Source: Afipia sp. (GTDB lineage: Bacteria; Pseudomonadota; Alphaproteobacteria; Rhizobiales; Xanthobacteraceae). Taken from it: a stretch of 55,492 nucleotides of DNA. The notes below the pieces were generated by a model. The model worked only from the letters and a program-made list of their open reading frames with translations. It did no database searches and was not told where the DNA came from. The stretch covers positions 79,062-134,553 of the forward strand of contig JAFKER010000014.1 of NCBI GenBank assembly GCA_017308595.1, written 5' to 3'. A program made the position numbers and the translations under genes. Shown piece after piece: positions 18,131 through 27,939 of this stretch (within the stretch, counting starts at the first letter, position 1; every line of letters starts with the position of its first letter).

Positions 18131-19728
18131 TAGGGCTTCACAATGGTCCCGGCACGCCCCATCAAACGCACCAGTTGCTTATAACGGTTGACGACACGAT
18201 CCGCAGCCAGATCGGCGACGCGCTTGTCGAATGCCAGCACGAGCTTGCGGTTCTGAGTGCGGAAATGAGTATGCGCAAGCACACCCCGCTGCGCCGCTGA
18301 AATCATGAAGGCCACGCGGAATGCAGCGCCAACCAACCGCGCGCGATCGACCATGGTCGGCGGGATCAATGCGCGAACCGCTTCCGGCGCCTCGTTCTCC
18401 GCGTTCAGTCCGGCATAACGATAGTAGATCGTCAGCGCGAGGAATGCCCGGCCCTCATGGGTGACCGCGCCGAAATTGCCGTTGGTGATCAGGTTGAGCG
18501 TCTGCTCGCCGCGATAATCCGGATGCGCGCGCCAGCCTGCGTCCGACAGCCAGCACGCCACATGACGCAGCCGCTTCTCTTCATCGGTTTCACGCAGACC
18601 CGCGACACGGAACAACTTGTCCGTCCACGCGATCAGATCGTCGGCGTGGCGCGGCGAGCGCGAGCGCAATTCGTTCAGGGTCTGCGCCGTAGCGATCAGC
18701 CCGTCCTTGTGCTGCTCCTTTTCGGAGAGCATTTCGTACATCAGGCCCTCGCGCACGCCATAGGTCGAAAACATGATGGTCTTCGGCTTGGCGACGCGAA
18801 TGATGTATTCCAGCACGAGCGCTGCATAGGTCAGCAGCGGACGGCGCGCATCGGCGACGGTCTCGATGTCGGCCAGCGTGTTGCTCGCCGCAAGCCGGCG
18901 CAAACGCTTGACGAAGTCGAGGGCGTCCACAGCCGGGATGGTGTAACCGTGCATGACACGCAGCGGATATCCGCTCTGGATGATGTGGATGCGCGCCAGC
19001 GCACGCCATGTGCCGCCGACGGCATAGAACGTGCGGCCTCGTCCGGCTTTCAGTTGTGGAAGCCCGGTCAGTTTTTCGGCGACGATTCGCTCGGCCTTCT
19101 TGAGCGACTTCTGCGACGCATCCTGCAGCGCCAGTCCGCCGAGCGGAAGCGTGGTACCGGAACGCAGCCGATGGCCGCGCACGTCGATCAGTTCAAGCGA
19201 ACCACCGCCGAGATCGCCGACGATGCCGTCCGGTTTGTAGACGCCCGACGCCACTCCGAGCGCGGACAGCCGCGCCTCCCGCGCACCGGACAGAATGTCG
19301 ACGGTGCAGCCGCAAATACGTTCCGCCTTGGCGATGAAGTCCGGCCCGTTGGTCGCGTCGCGGCACGCCGCGGTGGCGATTGCATGAACTTCACCAACCT
19401 TCATCATCCTGCACAGCGCCTTGAAGCGCCGTAGCGCCGCCAGCGCCTTCTCCACCGCATCGGCGGCAAGCAAGCCGGTGGACTGCACCTCGCGGCCGAG
19501 GCCGCACAAGGTCTTCTCGTTGAAAATCGGCGCAAGATTGCGCGTCTTGTCCTCGTAAACGACCAGGCGGACCGAGTTCGATCCGATGTCGATAACGGCA
19601 ACACTCTTGGACGATTTGCGATGAGGTTCGCGAGCTGGAGCGGTGATCACGGATTCGTTCTTCGTGCCGCTAACGCTCCGAACGGCGCGTAAGACGGCGT
19701 GGCGAAGATTCTTTAAGCGACTTTCCAC
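18130..19728 (-). CDS. ppx: Exopolyphosphatase (Ppx/GppA family)
   Basis: A 532-residue phosphatase that removes terminal phosphate from polyphosphate; family members may also hydrolyse pppGpp. Seen: the actin-like ATPase fold phosphate loops [17 protein letters not shown] (about residue 43) and [15 protein letters not shown], plus a C-terminal HD-like helical region. The first 40 residues are basic and poorly conserved in appearance. The annotated ATG overlaps ppk1 by 59 bases; a GTG about 28 codons downstream, nearer the end of the overlap, is an alternative. It lies directly behind ppk1 in a synthesis/degradation pair. Confidence 0.93.
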   Translation of the reverse strand: MESRLKNLRHAVLRAVRSVSGTKNESVITAPAREPHRKSSKSVAVIDIGSNSVRLVVYEDKTRNLAPIFNEKTLCGLGREVQSTGLLAADAVEKALAALRRFKALCRMMKVGEVHAIATAACRDATNGPDFIAKAERICGCTVDILSGAREARLSALGVASGVYKPDGIVGDLGGGSLELIDVRGHRLRSGTTLPLGGLALQDASQKSLKKAERIVAEKLTGLPQLKAGRGRTFYAVGGTWRALARIHIIQSGYPLRVMHGYTIPAVDALDFVKRLRRLAASNTLADIETVADARRPLLTYAALVLEYIIRVAKPKTIMFSTYGVREGLMYEMLSEKEQHKDGLIATAQTLNELRSRSPRHADDLIAWTDKLFRVAGLRETDEEKRLRHVACWLSDAGWRAHPDYRGEQTLNLITNGNFGAVTHEGRAFLALTIYYRYAGLNAENEAPEAVRALIPPTMVDRARLVGAAFRVAFMISAAQRGVLAHTHFRTQNRKLVLAFDKRVADLAADRVVNRYKQLVRLMGRAGTIVKP

Positions 19729-21856
19729 GGCCTGACAGACTCGGATTCGTCATGAAGTAATTGTGCACGTTGAAAGGCTCCTCGCCTTTCGCGGCCTTCA
19801 TACGCGTTGATGACCCATCGGGCAACAACTGCCAGCTCTGTTCATTGTCCTTCAGGTTCGCGACCATGATCTGTTCGAGAACCTGCTGATGAACCGTCGG
19901 ATTCTGCAATGGACACAATACCTCGACACGGCGGTCGAGATTGCGCGGCATCATGTCGGCCGACGAGATATACACAGCAGCCTTGGCGCTGGGCAGGCCG
20001 TGACCCATGCCAAAGCAGTAGATTCGCCCATGTTCCAAGAACCGGCCGATGATCGATTTGACCCGGATGTTTTCCGACAATCCGGGAACTCCCGGCCGCA
20101 GGCAACAGATTCCGCGGATCACCAGATCGATCGAGACGCCCGCCTGCGAGGCCTCGTACAGCGCATCGATGATATCCGGATCGACCAAGGAGTTCATCTT
20201 CAGCCAGATCGCGCCGGGTTTGCCGTGGCGGGCAAAATTCGCCTCGCCATGAATATGCTCAAGCATCCGCTTGCGCAGCGTGAGTGGCGACACACCCATT
20301 TTCTCGATGTCGCGCGGCTCGGCGTAGCCGGTGATGTAGTTGAACACGCGCGCAGCGTCGCGCGCGATCACCGGGTCCGAGGTGAAGTACGACAGATCGG
20401 TATAGATGCGCGCGGTGACCGGATGATAGTTGCCCGTTCCGGCGTGCACGTAAGTGGTGAGGCCCGCGCCTTCGCGGCGAACCACCAGCGACAGTTTTGC
20501 GTGGGTCTTCAGTTCGAGGAAGCCATAGACCACCTGCACGCCCGCGCGCTCCAGATCGCGCGCCCAGCGGATGTTGGCCTCTTCATCGAACCGTGCTTTC
20601 AGTTCGACCAGCGCCGTCACCGACTTTCCGGCTTCGGCAGCTTCCGCGAGCGTGCGCACGATCGGTGAATCGCGCGAGGTGCGATACAGCGTCTGCTTGA
20701 TCGCCACGACATCAGGATCGCGCGCCGCCTGCTGCAGGAACTGCACCACGACGTCGAACGATTCATACGGGTGATGGACCACGAGGTCCTTCTGGCGAAT
20801 CGCGGCGAAGATGTCGCCGCCATGGTCGCGGACGCGTTCCGGATGGCGCGGAACGTAGGGCGTGAATTCGAGATCGGGCCGATCCAGCCGCGTCAATTGG
20901 GACAGTTCGTTCATGGCGAGCACGCCGTCGACCAGCAGCACATCGTCGTCAGGCACCGACAGCGCACGCTGCACGAAGGCGCGCAGTTCATCCGGCATTG
21001 TCCCCTCGATCTCGAGACGGATCACCGAGCCGCGGCGGCGGCGTTTGAGCGCGGATTCGAACAGGCGAACGAGATCTTCGGCCTCTTCTTCGATTTCCAG
21101 TTCGGAGTCGCGGATGATGCGGAACGCACCCTGCCCCTTGACCGTGTAGCCGGGAAACAGTTGCCCGATGAACAGGCTGGTCGCCTGTTCCAGTGTTATC
21201 AGGCGCACCGAACCATCCTTGGCCGCAGGCAGCCGGATGAAACGATCGATCTTGCCCGGCATACGGATGAGCGCGTTCATCGCCTTGCCATCCGACACCC
21301 GCGCCAGATGCAGCGCGATGGTAAAGCCGAGCGACGGAATGAACGGGAACGGATGCGCCGGATCAATCGCAAGCGGCGTCAGCAGCGGGAAGATATTGTG
21401 AAGGAAGTGATCCTCGATCCAGGTGCCTTCCGCCTTGGTCACGTCCTTGCCGTCGACCAGAACAATGCCGACCTCGGCCAGCATGCTGCGCAGGTCGCGC
21501 CAGATGGCCTGCTGGTCGCTGGCGAGCTTGGAGACGGTCTCGTTGATCTTCACGAGTTGCTCCGTCGGCGTCGAACCATCGGGGCTGCGCTCGGCAATGC
21601 CTTCGCGGACCTGGGCCTTGAGGCCCGCGACGCGGACCATGAAGAACTCATCAAGGTTATTGGCTGAAATCGAAAGGAACCGGACCCGTTCGAGTGCCGG
21701 ATGGTTTGGATTGACCGACTCTTCGAGCACCCGGCGGTTGAAGTGAAGCCACGAGAGCTCGCGATTGATGAAACGTTCAGGGCTGGAGCCGATCGACGAA
21801 ACGCTCACGGATTCCTGATTTTCTTCTTTTTTTACAGTAGCTTGAACGGCATCCAT
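19670..21856 (-). CDS. ppk1: Polyphosphate kinase 1
   Basis: A 728-residue enzyme that builds polyphosphate from ATP. Seen: the N-terminal domain [18 protein letters not shown], and the two phospholipase D-like catalytic domains with [19 protein letters not shown] (autophosphorylated His region) and [12 protein letters not shown] (second active-site His). Length fits PPK1 (about 690-730). It heads a ppk1-ppx-membrane protein unit. A PHO box 72 bases upstream predicts induction by phosphate starvation. Confidence 0.96.
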   Translation of the reverse strand: MDAVQATVKKEENQESVSVSSIGSSPERFINRELSWLHFNRRVLEESVNPNHPALERVRFLSISANNLDEFFMVRVAGLKAQVREGIAERSPDGSTPTEQLVKINETVSKLASDQQAIWRDLRSMLAEVGIVLVDGKDVTKAEGTWIEDHFLHNIFPLLTPLAIDPAHPFPFIPSLGFTIALHLARVSDGKAMNALIRMPGKIDRFIRLPAAKDGSVRLITLEQATSLFIGQLFPGYTVKGQGAFRIIRDSELEIEEEAEDLVRLFESALKRRRRGSVIRLEIEGTMPDELRAFVQRALSVPDDDVLLVDGVLAMNELSQLTRLDRPDLEFTPYVPRHPERVRDHGGDIFAAIRQKDLVVHHPYESFDVVVQFLQQAARDPDVVAIKQTLYRTSRDSPIVRTLAEAAEAGKSVTALVELKARFDEEANIRWARDLERAGVQVVYGFLELKTHAKLSLVVRREGAGLTTYVHAGTGNYHPVTARIYTDLSYFTSDPVIARDAARVFNYITGYAEPRDIEKMGVSPLTLRKRMLEHIHGEANFARHGKPGAIWLKMNSLVDPDIIDALYEASQAGVSIDLVIRGICCLRPGVPGLSENIRVKSIIGRFLEHGRIYCFGMGHGLPSAKAAVYISSADMMPRNLDRRVEVLCPLQNPTVHQQVLEQIMVANLKDNEQSWQLLPDGSSTRMKAAKGEEPFNVHNYFMTNPSLSGRGKSLKESSPRRLTRRSER

Positions 21857-21927
21857 GAAGCGAAACCTTATATCGTGTCATCCGGCCGGACCTTAGGCCC
21901 GTTGCGCAGAGACAATGTGCCAGTCTC

Positions 21928-21945
21928 GTGACAGTTCAATGACAT
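21928..21945 (-). promoter_or_regulatory. PHO box upstream of ppk1
   Basis: The minus strand reads ATGTCAT-TGAA-CTGTCAC: two direct heptamers with an 11-base period, close to the CTGTCAT-N4-CTGTCAT consensus for PhoB. It lies 72 bases before the ppk1 ATG in the 128-base gap to hdaA, which holds nothing else clear beyond a TATAAG-like element near 21871-21876. Confidence 0.75.
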
Positions 21946-21984
21946 GATGCGGCAGGAAGTCTTAATGACAAAGACCCTGCGCGG

Positions 21985-22668
21985 TCAGGCCGCAGGATCT
22001 TTCAGGACCTCGGCCGCCAGCGCGCGGGTGACCGGCCGGCCTTGCCGGAGTGCTTCCTCGTCCAGCAGTTCGACCGTGCGCCTTGCAGCGGCGAAGGAAC
22101 GCTCGATGCGGGTCGCGAGATAGCTGACGATGCTCTCGTCCACGGTCATCTGGCGGTCGGCACAGAACTTCACGATCAGGGCGCGAAACAGCTGGTCGTC
22201 GGGCGGCGTCAAGGGAATGACCGGCACCGCCCGCAGCCGCGACCGCAGGTCGTGCAGCGTGATGTCAAACGACGACGGCGGTACCCGTCCGGTCAGCAGG
22301 ATAGAGGCCCCGTCTTCGCGTGCCAGATTAAGAAGATGAAACAGCGCCCGCTCGTCGAACGAGGCCGGATCGAGATCATCGACCACCAGTGCGCCGGTCG
22401 CGAGTTCACCAGGCACGTTCGCTGGTGTCAGGGCATGAGCCATAACCGAGCGTGCGCCGGCTTCCGACGCCCAGATCGATGCGAGGTGGCTTTTGCCGCT
22501 GCCCTCCGGCCCCACCAGCATCATCACGCGGTTGGGCCAGTCCGGCCATCGGTCGACCAGCGCCAGTGCCTGCGCGTTGGCCGATCCTTCCAGAAAATTG
22601 TCACGCGTCAGGCTTTCCGCGTGCGGTAACGCAAGAGCCAACTGACGGGGGCGAACGCGAACAACCAC
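21985..22668 (-). CDS. hdaA: DnaA regulatory inactivator HdaA
   Basis: A 227-residue AAA+ protein resembling DnaA without its DNA-binding domain IV. Seen: an N-terminal clamp-binding motif QLALAL (residues 9-14), Walker A VGPEGSGKSHLA, Walker B ALVVDDLD, and the sensor region TGRVPPSSF. HdaA with the beta clamp drives DnaA-ATP hydrolysis after initiation. The GTG start at 22668 has GGAG 7 bases upstream. It lies 42 bases behind the CDP-alcohol transferase gene. Many alphaproteobacteria carry a PerM/AI-2E type permease gene beside hdaA (recalled); none is present here. Confidence 0.9.
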   Translation of the reverse strand: MVVRVRPRQLALALPHAESLTRDNFLEGSANAQALALVDRWPDWPNRVMMLVGPEGSGKSHLASIWASEAGARSVMAHALTPANVPGELATGALVVDDLDPASFDERALFHLLNLAREDGASILLTGRVPPSSFDITLHDLRSRLRAVPVIPLTPPDDQLFRALIVKFCADRQMTVDESIVSYLATRIERSFAAARRTVELLDEEALRQGRPVTRALAAEVLKDPAA

Positions 22669-22710
22669 GCGGTTACTCCGACCTGCGCAACAAACAGCCT
22701 ACCGGCCGTA

Positions 22711-23259
22711 TCAAGATAAAGGCGGTGTGCCCGCACTCATGTGCCGCGCCCATTCCACGAGATAGAAGGACACCGAAAGCAGCGTCAAGACCGTCACGCA
22801 CAACATCAGAATGATCTCGTAAGGCGCTGTGCTGAAACCGAAACCCAGCGACGCCAGCACCAGAGCAGCGAAGGAGACCTGCGCCACGGTGTTGAGTTTC
22901 GACACCATGAGCGGCTTCATCGGAACCGGATTGTCGAGAATCCACGAAATGATCACGGCACCCACGATCATGAAATCGCGCGACACGACGAGGATCACGA
23001 GCCAGCGCGGAATGTCTCCGGAGATTCCGAGCGTGACGTAGATCGACACCAGCAGCGCCTTGTCGGCCACCGGATCAAGCAATGCGCCGATCTCGGTCGT
23101 CATGTTGAAACGCTTGGCGAGGAATCCGTCGATCGCGTCGCTGACCCCCGCCGTCACGAAGATCACAAAGGCAATAGCCATCTGGTTCGACGCAATCGCC
23201 CAGACGATGACCGGCACCAGCAGGATGCGGCCAAGGGTAATGATGTTCGGCAGATTCAC
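22711..23259 (-). CDS. CDP-alcohol phosphatidyltransferase (PgsA-like)
   Basis: A 182-residue membrane enzyme. The CDP-alcohol motif is intact: DAIDGFLAKRF then GALLDPVADK, giving DG-x2-A(K)R-x8-G-x3-D-x3-D at about residues 41-66. Four to five membrane segments surround it. The family transfers a phosphatidyl group from CDP-diacylglycerol; glycerol-3-phosphate (PgsA) or a cardiolipin-type acceptor is likely, but the exact acceptor is not fixed. The GTG start is in frame with MNLPNIITLGR, the usual PgsA opening. It is divergent from purM. Confidence 0.85.
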   Translation of the reverse strand: MNLPNIITLGRILLVPVIVWAIASNQMAIAFVIFVTAGVSDAIDGFLAKRFNMTTEIGALLDPVADKALLVSIYVTLGISGDIPRWLVILVVSRDFMIVGAVIISWILDNPVPMKPLMVSKLNTVAQVSFAALVLASLGFGFSTAPYEIILMLCVTVLTLLSVSFYLVEWARHMSAGTPPLS

Positions 23260-23456
23260 GCGACGTTTCCCGGCTCAGTCCCTTTTAGCGAGCCCCTCCC
23301 GCCTTGCATAGGACATGGCGCTGCGGCTCCGTGTCTGAGGGGCCGTTGTCATAGCTATGCACAAGGCTGTCCGGGAGCCATTGCGCCAGCGCCAAATCCG
23401 ACGTAACCACCGGCTAACTCACGGAATCCCAGCGTAATGGCTCGCAAGTCCGCATC

Positions 23457-24530
23457 ATGACCGATCAAAAATCCGGCCTGACCTACTCATCCGCAGGCGT
23501 CGACATCGACGCTGGAAACCGGCTGGTGGACCTCATCAAGCCCATGGTCCGCGCTACCGCGCGTGCGGGTGCCGATGCAGAAATCGGCGGATTCGGCGGC
23601 CTGTTCGACCTCAAGGCGGCCGGTTTCAAGGACCCTGTTCTGGTGGCGGCCACGGATGGCGTCGGGACCAAGGTCAAGATCGCGATCGACACCGGCATCC
23701 ATGGCGGTATCGGCATCGATCTCGTGGCCATGTCGGTCAACGACCTCGTGGTTCAGGGCGCGGAACCGCTGTTCTTTTTGGACTATTTCGCCTGCGGCAA
23801 GCTCGATCCCGAGGCCACGGCCTCGATCGTGGCAGGTGTCGCCGAAGGCTGCCGCGAATCCGGTTGCGCGCTGATCGGCGGCGAGACCGCCGAGATGCCG
23901 GGCCTCTACAAGGACGGCGATTACGATCTCGCGGGCTTCGCGGTTGGCGCCGCTGAGCGCGGCACCCTCCTGCCGCACAAGGACATCGGCCCCGGCGATG
24001 CCGTGATCGGCCTTGCCTCGTCGGGCGTTCACTCCAACGGCTTCTCGCTGGTCCGCAAGGTGGTCGAGAAATCAGGCGTCGCGTTCGACGCCCCGGCCCC
24101 TTTCGCACCCGTAATGACACTCGGCGGCGCGCTGCTCGCGCCCACCAAACTTTATGTGAAGTCCTGCCTTGCCGCGATCCGCCAGACGGGCGCCGTGAAA
24201 GGCCTCGCACACATCACCGGCGGCGGCTTCACCGACAACATTCCCCGCGTGCTGCCGAAGCATCTCGGCGTCCGGATCAACCTGAACACCGTTCCAGTGC
24301 TGCCGGTGTTCAAGTGGCTGGCCCGCGAGGGCAACATCGCCGAACTCGAATTGCTGCGCACCTTCAACTGCGGCATCGGTATGATCGCCATCGTCAAGCG
24401 CGAGCAGCTTGTCGAGGTGATGGATGTGTTCGCGCAGAGCGGCGAAACCGTTGTCGATCTCGGCGAGGTTGTCGAAGCGTCCGGTGACGAGCGCGTGATC
24501 TATAGCGGCCACCTCAATCTGGCGGATTGA
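23457..24530 (+). CDS. purM: Phosphoribosylformylglycinamidine cyclo-ligase
   Basis: A 357-residue AIR synthetase, fifth step of purine synthesis (FGAM + ATP to AIR). Seen: [52 protein letters not shown] and [13 protein letters not shown], all PurM signatures. Length is normal. purN follows one base after the stop, so the two are translated together. The 197-base gap to the divergent transferase gene must hold both promoters; I could not place them with confidence. Confidence 0.97.
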   Translation: MTDQKSGLTYSSAGVDIDAGNRLVDLIKPMVRATARAGADAEIGGFGGLFDLKAAGFKDPVLVAATDGVGTKVKIAIDTGIHGGIGIDLVAMSVNDLVVQGAEPLFFLDYFACGKLDPEATASIVAGVAEGCRESGCALIGGETAEMPGLYKDGDYDLAGFAVGAAERGTLLPHKDIGPGDAVIGLASSGVHSNGFSLVRKVVEKSGVAFDAPAPFAPVMTLGGALLAPTKLYVKSCLAAIRQTGAVKGLAHITGGGFTDNIPRVLPKHLGVRINLNTVPVLPVFKWLAREGNIAELELLRTFNCGIGMIAIVKREQLVEVMDVFAQSGETVVDLGEVVEASGDERVIYSGHLNLAD

Positions 24531-24531
24531 G

Positions 24532-25185
24532 ATGACCAAGCGCCGCGTCGCCATTCTGATCTCCGGGCGCGGTTCCAACATGACCGCACTGATCGAGGCC
24601 GCGAAGGCGAAAGATTTTCCGGCGGATATCGTTCTCGTCGTATCGAATATCGCCGGCGCGGCAGGCCTTGCCAGAGCGAGCGAGGCCGGCATCGCAACCG
24701 CGACGGTTGAAAGCAAACCTTTCGGCAAGGATCGTGAAGCGTTTGAGCGAAGGCTCCAGGACACCCTCGTCAGCCACAATATCGAAATCGTCTGCCTTGC
24801 AGGATTTCTGCGCCTGCTGACGCCATGGTTCGTCAAACAATGGGATGGCCGGATGATCAACATCCATCCCGCTCTGCTGCCGTCCTACAAAGGTCTGCAC
24901 ACCCATGAGCGCGCACTCGCCGATGGCGTGAAGATTCACGGCGCAACGGTTCACTTCGTTGTCCCGGAAATGGACTCCGGTCCGATCATCATGCAGGGCG
25001 CCGTCGCCGTGCGCGATGACGATACGCCCGACCTACTCGCAGCGCGCGTTCTCGAAATTGAGCATCAGATCTATCCGGACTCGCTGCGATTGGTCGCCAG
25101 CGGCCGCACCCGGATCGAGAACGGCCACTGCAAGACCGACGCCGGCAGCCCGGACGACGCGTTGATCTCGCCGGAAATCATCTAG
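24532..25185 (+). CDS. purN: Phosphoribosylglycinamide formyltransferase
   Basis: A 217-residue GAR transformylase using 10-formyl-tetrahydrofolate (third purine step). Seen: the ISGRGSNMTALIEA phosphate loop, the catalytic NIHPALLPSYKG (Asn and His) and MDSGPII (catalytic Asp). The start follows the purM stop with one base between, so it is the second gene of purMN. Confidence 0.97.
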   Translation: MTKRRVAILISGRGSNMTALIEAAKAKDFPADIVLVVSNIAGAAGLARASEAGIATATVESKPFGKDREAFERRLQDTLVSHNIEIVCLAGFLRLLTPWFVKQWDGRMINIHPALLPSYKGLHTHERALADGVKIHGATVHFVVPEMDSGPIIMQGAVAVRDDDTPDLLAARVLEIEHQIYPDSLRLVASGRTRIENGHCKTDAGSPDDALISPEII

Positions 25186-25230
25186 CTACGCATCGATCCG
25201 TTGACGCCCAAGGTCATTCGGCGATGGGCG

Positions 25231-25262
25231 CAAACAAAACCCCGGCACACGGGTTGCCGGGG
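25231..25262 (-). terminator. Rho-independent terminator behind cspA
   Basis: On the minus strand an 8-bp GC stem (CCCCGGCA, 7-base loop, TGCCGGGG; 25240-25262) is followed by TTTTGTTTG. It lies 27 bases beyond the cspA stop. Confidence 0.85.
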
Positions 25263-25289
25263 ATCATCACATTCCGTGAGCTTGTGAAA

Positions 25290-25493
25290 TCAGGAAACCT
25301 TCAGGTTTTCCGCCGAGGCTTTTCCGCGATTTTCAACCAGTTCGTATTCGACCGTCTGGTTTTCGTTGAGGGTCGAAAGCCCTGCCCGCTCCACCGCCGA
25401 GATGTGCACGAACACATCCTTGTCGCCAACCGCCGGTTTGATGAACCCATAGCCCTTTGTCGGGTTGAACCACTTGACCGTACCTTTTGCCAA
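25290..25493 (-). CDS. cspA: Cold-shock domain protein (CspA family), TTG start
   Basis: A 67-residue single OB-fold RNA-binding protein. Seen: GTVKWFNPTKGYGFIKP (RNP1) and DVFVHISAV (RNP2). The start is taken at TTG 25493, because AAGGAGAC lies 5 bases upstream and the protein then opens (M)AKGTVKWF like its relatives; no ATG fits. It acts as an RNA chaperone, not necessarily cold-induced. The 317-base gap upstream (25494-25810) could carry a long leader. Confidence 0.93.
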   Translation of the reverse strand: MAKGTVKWFNPTKGYGFIKPAVGDKDVFVHISAVERAGLSTLNENQTVEYELVENRGKASAENLKVS

Positions 25494-25810
25494 CGTCTGT
25501 CTCCTTTCAAAATACAAAAAGACGCGGTCACGCTCATCGCGTGCCGCGCTGCTAGCGGGCTTCAAATGTCTTGCAGAATATAGCGTCTTCCAATTGCACA
25601 GCCGAACGGCCCAAATCCGATTGCTGACCCCGATCCCAACATGAAAATTTCGGCTTAGCAAGACGGCGCAAAGCCACAAACGGTCTGTGGCCCGAGCACC
25701 ACAGACCGGTGGAATGGCCGCCCGACGGCGGACCCGCGTTGACGCAAGCGGCGGATTCAGGGCAAATCGCAGGACACGATTGCAGCAAGCCCTTTTGAGT
25801 TCCCGTTTCC
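25494..25810. other. 317-base intergenic region between cspA and the barrel gene
   Basis: This divergent gap must hold the cspA promoter and leader and the barrel-protein promoter. The one clear structure is a perfect 10-bp hairpin at 25681-25708 (cggtctgtgg, 8-base loop, ccacagaccg) with no T-tract. I see no convincing -35/-10 pair and no gene. Confidence 0.5.
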
Positions 25811-26896
25811 ATGAGAGTTTTCGCGCAGCATCCCGGACCAAGCCGAACGGCGGCGCTGCATGCGACGGTGGCGGGTCTTGCCGTGCTATGCGGCGCTTCG
25901 AGCGCCCATGCGCAGTTCGTGCCGGTCTTTCCAAGTCCAACCGACAACGCCTCTCAGCTTTCGGTCAATGCCTCCCAGTTCGACATCGGCAGCAGTTTCC
26001 TGCAACGGATGGGCCGCGAAGCAACCTATGGATATGCGGCTCGGGACAATTCGGGCGGCGGCGGCGCATCGCAGAGTACCGCTGAACCTCAGTATCGGAC
26101 GTGGGCCGAAACCTACGGCAACCGTGCACGTACGGCTGCGCAAGGCACTTTCGTGGGTGACAAGCGCGGAACGCTCGGCATCGTCGGCGGTATCGGGGCA
26201 ACGATTGCTCCCGGTCTGAACGTCGGGTTCTCGGTCGATCAGAGCAATACCTGGATCGACGTGCCGCTCGCGCTGCAGACCGCGACCCTCGGCATGACCC
26301 AGCTTGGCGTCAACGCTTCCTACTCCACCGGTCCTTGGACGGTGGCGATGGCCGCGGTTCATGGCTTCGCGCATATCAACTCGATCCGCACCACCGCGCT
26401 CGGCGGCGCAGTCGCCAACTATCGCGGCAGCATCGACGGCGTTCTCGGCGAAGTGAACTACACTTACGGGTTCGGGCAGAGCCGGATCGTGCCCAAGGTC
26501 GCGCTTGAATATGTTTCGGCGCGCACCGATGCTTTTGCTGAAACCGGCGGCTTCGATCCTGTCACGGTCGCCGGCGGATTTGGTGAGCGCGCCCGCGTGC
26601 TGGCAGGGGCCGAGGTCGGCCACTACTGGATCATCGGTCAGCAGGCCATCGACGTGTCGGCCTACGGCAAGTTCGTCGACAACTTCACCCAGAATATCGG
26701 CGCGGTTCAGGTCAGCTTGGGCAACAATGCGATCAGCGTTGCGGGCGTCCGCGAAAGCCGCAATGGCGCCGACGCAGGTGCCGCCGTGTCGTGGATCCTG
26801 AGCAATACGGCAAGGCTTTACGCCAACTACGACGGCCGCTACCGCAGCGGCTTCGAATCCCATCAGGGCACGGTCGGCGTTGAGCTGAAGTGGTAA
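25811..26896 (+). CDS. Outer-membrane autotransporter-type beta-barrel protein
   Basis: A 361-residue exported protein. Seen: a signal sequence ending AHAQ (about residue 35), a short passenger-like segment, then about 280 residues of alternating amphipathic strands (RTWAETYGNRARTA, GIVGGIGATIAPGLNVGFSV, LYANYDGRYRSGF). It ends in VELKW, the aromatic C-terminus recognised by the BAM complex. This matches an autotransporter beta domain with almost no passenger, or a stand-alone porin-like barrel. Ligand and role are unknown. The upstream Shine-Dalgarno is weak. Confidence 0.8.
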   Translation: MRVFAQHPGPSRTAALHATVAGLAVLCGASSAHAQFVPVFPSPTDNASQLSVNASQFDIGSSFLQRMGREATYGYAARDNSGGGGASQSTAEPQYRTWAETYGNRARTAAQGTFVGDKRGTLGIVGGIGATIAPGLNVGFSVDQSNTWIDVPLALQTATLGMTQLGVNASYSTGPWTVAMAAVHGFAHINSIRTTALGGAVANYRGSIDGVLGEVNYTYGFGQSRIVPKVALEYVSARTDAFAETGGFDPVTVAGGFGERARVLAGAEVGHYWIIGQQAIDVSAYGKFVDNFTQNIGAVQVSLGNNAISVAGVRESRNGADAGAAVSWILSNTARLYANYDGRYRSGFESHQGTVGVELKW

Positions 26897-26935
26897 GCGG
26901 CTGAACGGCGCCCAACCAATATAATTTCATGGCAT

Positions 26936-27046
26936 CGTCATTCCGGGGCGCTCGCAGAGCGAGCGAACCCGGAATCCAGCAGTCGTTTCCGATGAACTCT
27001 TCGGGATTCCGGATCAGCCCGCTGCTGCGGGCTGTCCGGAATGACG
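26936..27046. repeat. Dispersed palindromic repeat, copy B
   Basis: 111 bases with the same perfect 11-bp ends as copy A (cgtcattccgg / ccggaatgacg), internal hairpins (gcgctcgcagagcgagcg and cccgctgctgcggg) and the shared cggaatcc / ggattccgg pair. It lies between two convergent genes, where it could also stop transcription from both sides. Confidence 0.85.
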
Positions 27047-27059
27047 AGCGACAAAAGCC

Positions 27060-27899
27060 TTAGGCCGCCGCGGGTGCTTCGTGATGCGCGCGCAGCGCCC
27101 GCCTTCGCCAGATCGAGCCGACCACCAGCACCACGATCACGCCAAGCACAGCGAGCGCCAGTTCGCCGACCTCGCCGTTGAATTTGAGATGCTTGGCGAA
27201 GCCGAACATCGCCGAAGTCGTATCGACATCGAGAGCGATATGGCCGTCGAGTACACGATGCAGCCACGGCGCAACCGCAGGATCGGTGGCAATCACCTCG
27301 CCTGCGATCCACCCAAGCAGTGCCGCGCCGAGCCAGACCAGAGCTGGCAGACGGTCGAGCAGCGCCATGATCAGCGCCGCACCGGCGACGATCATCGGAA
27401 TGCTGATGGCAAGGCCGAGGATCAGGAGGATGGCGCTGCCGTTGGCCGCTGCGGCCACCGCGATCACGTTGTCGAGGCTCATGATGATGTCGGCAACCGC
27501 CACGATGCGCACCGCCGCCCACAGATGGGCCGCAGCCTGCACGCCGTCCTCGTCTTCCTTTTCAGGAACCAGAAGCTTCGCCGCGATCACCAGCAACGCG
27601 AGGCCGCCGATCAGTTTCAGGAACGGCATCGTCATCAACGTTACGACGATGAAGGTGAAGATGATGCGGAGGAACACCGCAACACCCGCACCCAGGATCA
27701 TGCCCCAGACGCGCTGCTTGGGCTGCAACCCGCGGCACGCCAGAGCGATCACCAGCGCGTTGTCGCCGGACAACAGCACGTTGATCCAGATGATCTTGGT
27801 CAGGGCGACCCAGAACTGGGGTTGCTGAATCTCATTCTCGAACTGAGTGATGAGACCGCCGATTGTGGCGGGATCGAAGATCTGCGCAATCCAGTTCAC
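27060..27899 (-). CDS. TerC/YjbE family integral membrane protein
   Basis: A 279-residue protein with about seven membrane segments. Seen: INVLLSGDNALVIALA and IIMSLDNVIAVAAA, the paired acidic (GDN / LDN) motifs of the TerC family. Family members handle metal ions (manganese or calcium export, loading of exported metalloproteins) or tellurite resistance. It lies 40 bases behind ndk on the same strand, so there is no room for a manganese riboswitch directly upstream. The exact ion is not readable. Confidence 0.88.
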   Translation of the reverse strand: MNWIAQIFDPATIGGLITQFENEIQQPQFWVALTKIIWINVLLSGDNALVIALACRGLQPKQRVWGMILGAGVAVFLRIIFTFIVVTLMTMPFLKLIGGLALLVIAAKLLVPEKEDEDGVQAAAHLWAAVRIVAVADIIMSLDNVIAVAAAANGSAILLILGLAISIPMIVAGAALIMALLDRLPALVWLGAALLGWIAGEVIATDPAVAPWLHRVLDGHIALDVDTTSAMFGFAKHLKFNGEVGELALAVLGVIVVLVVGSIWRRRALRAHHEAPAAA

Positions 27900-27939
27900 G
27901 ATTTAAGGCCCCCCGACCGTGTTTTGCGTCAGCTGTTGA

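Noticed and set aside
16721-18133. 470-residue plus-strand open frame opposite the ppx-linked membrane gene
   Set aside because: Rich in Arg, Gln and His, typical of the complement of a hydrophobic gene; the minus-strand frame has clear membrane segments.
27900-27939. Manganese riboswitch (yybP-ykoY) before the TerC gene
   Set aside because: Only 40 bases separate terC from ndk, too short for that RNA.
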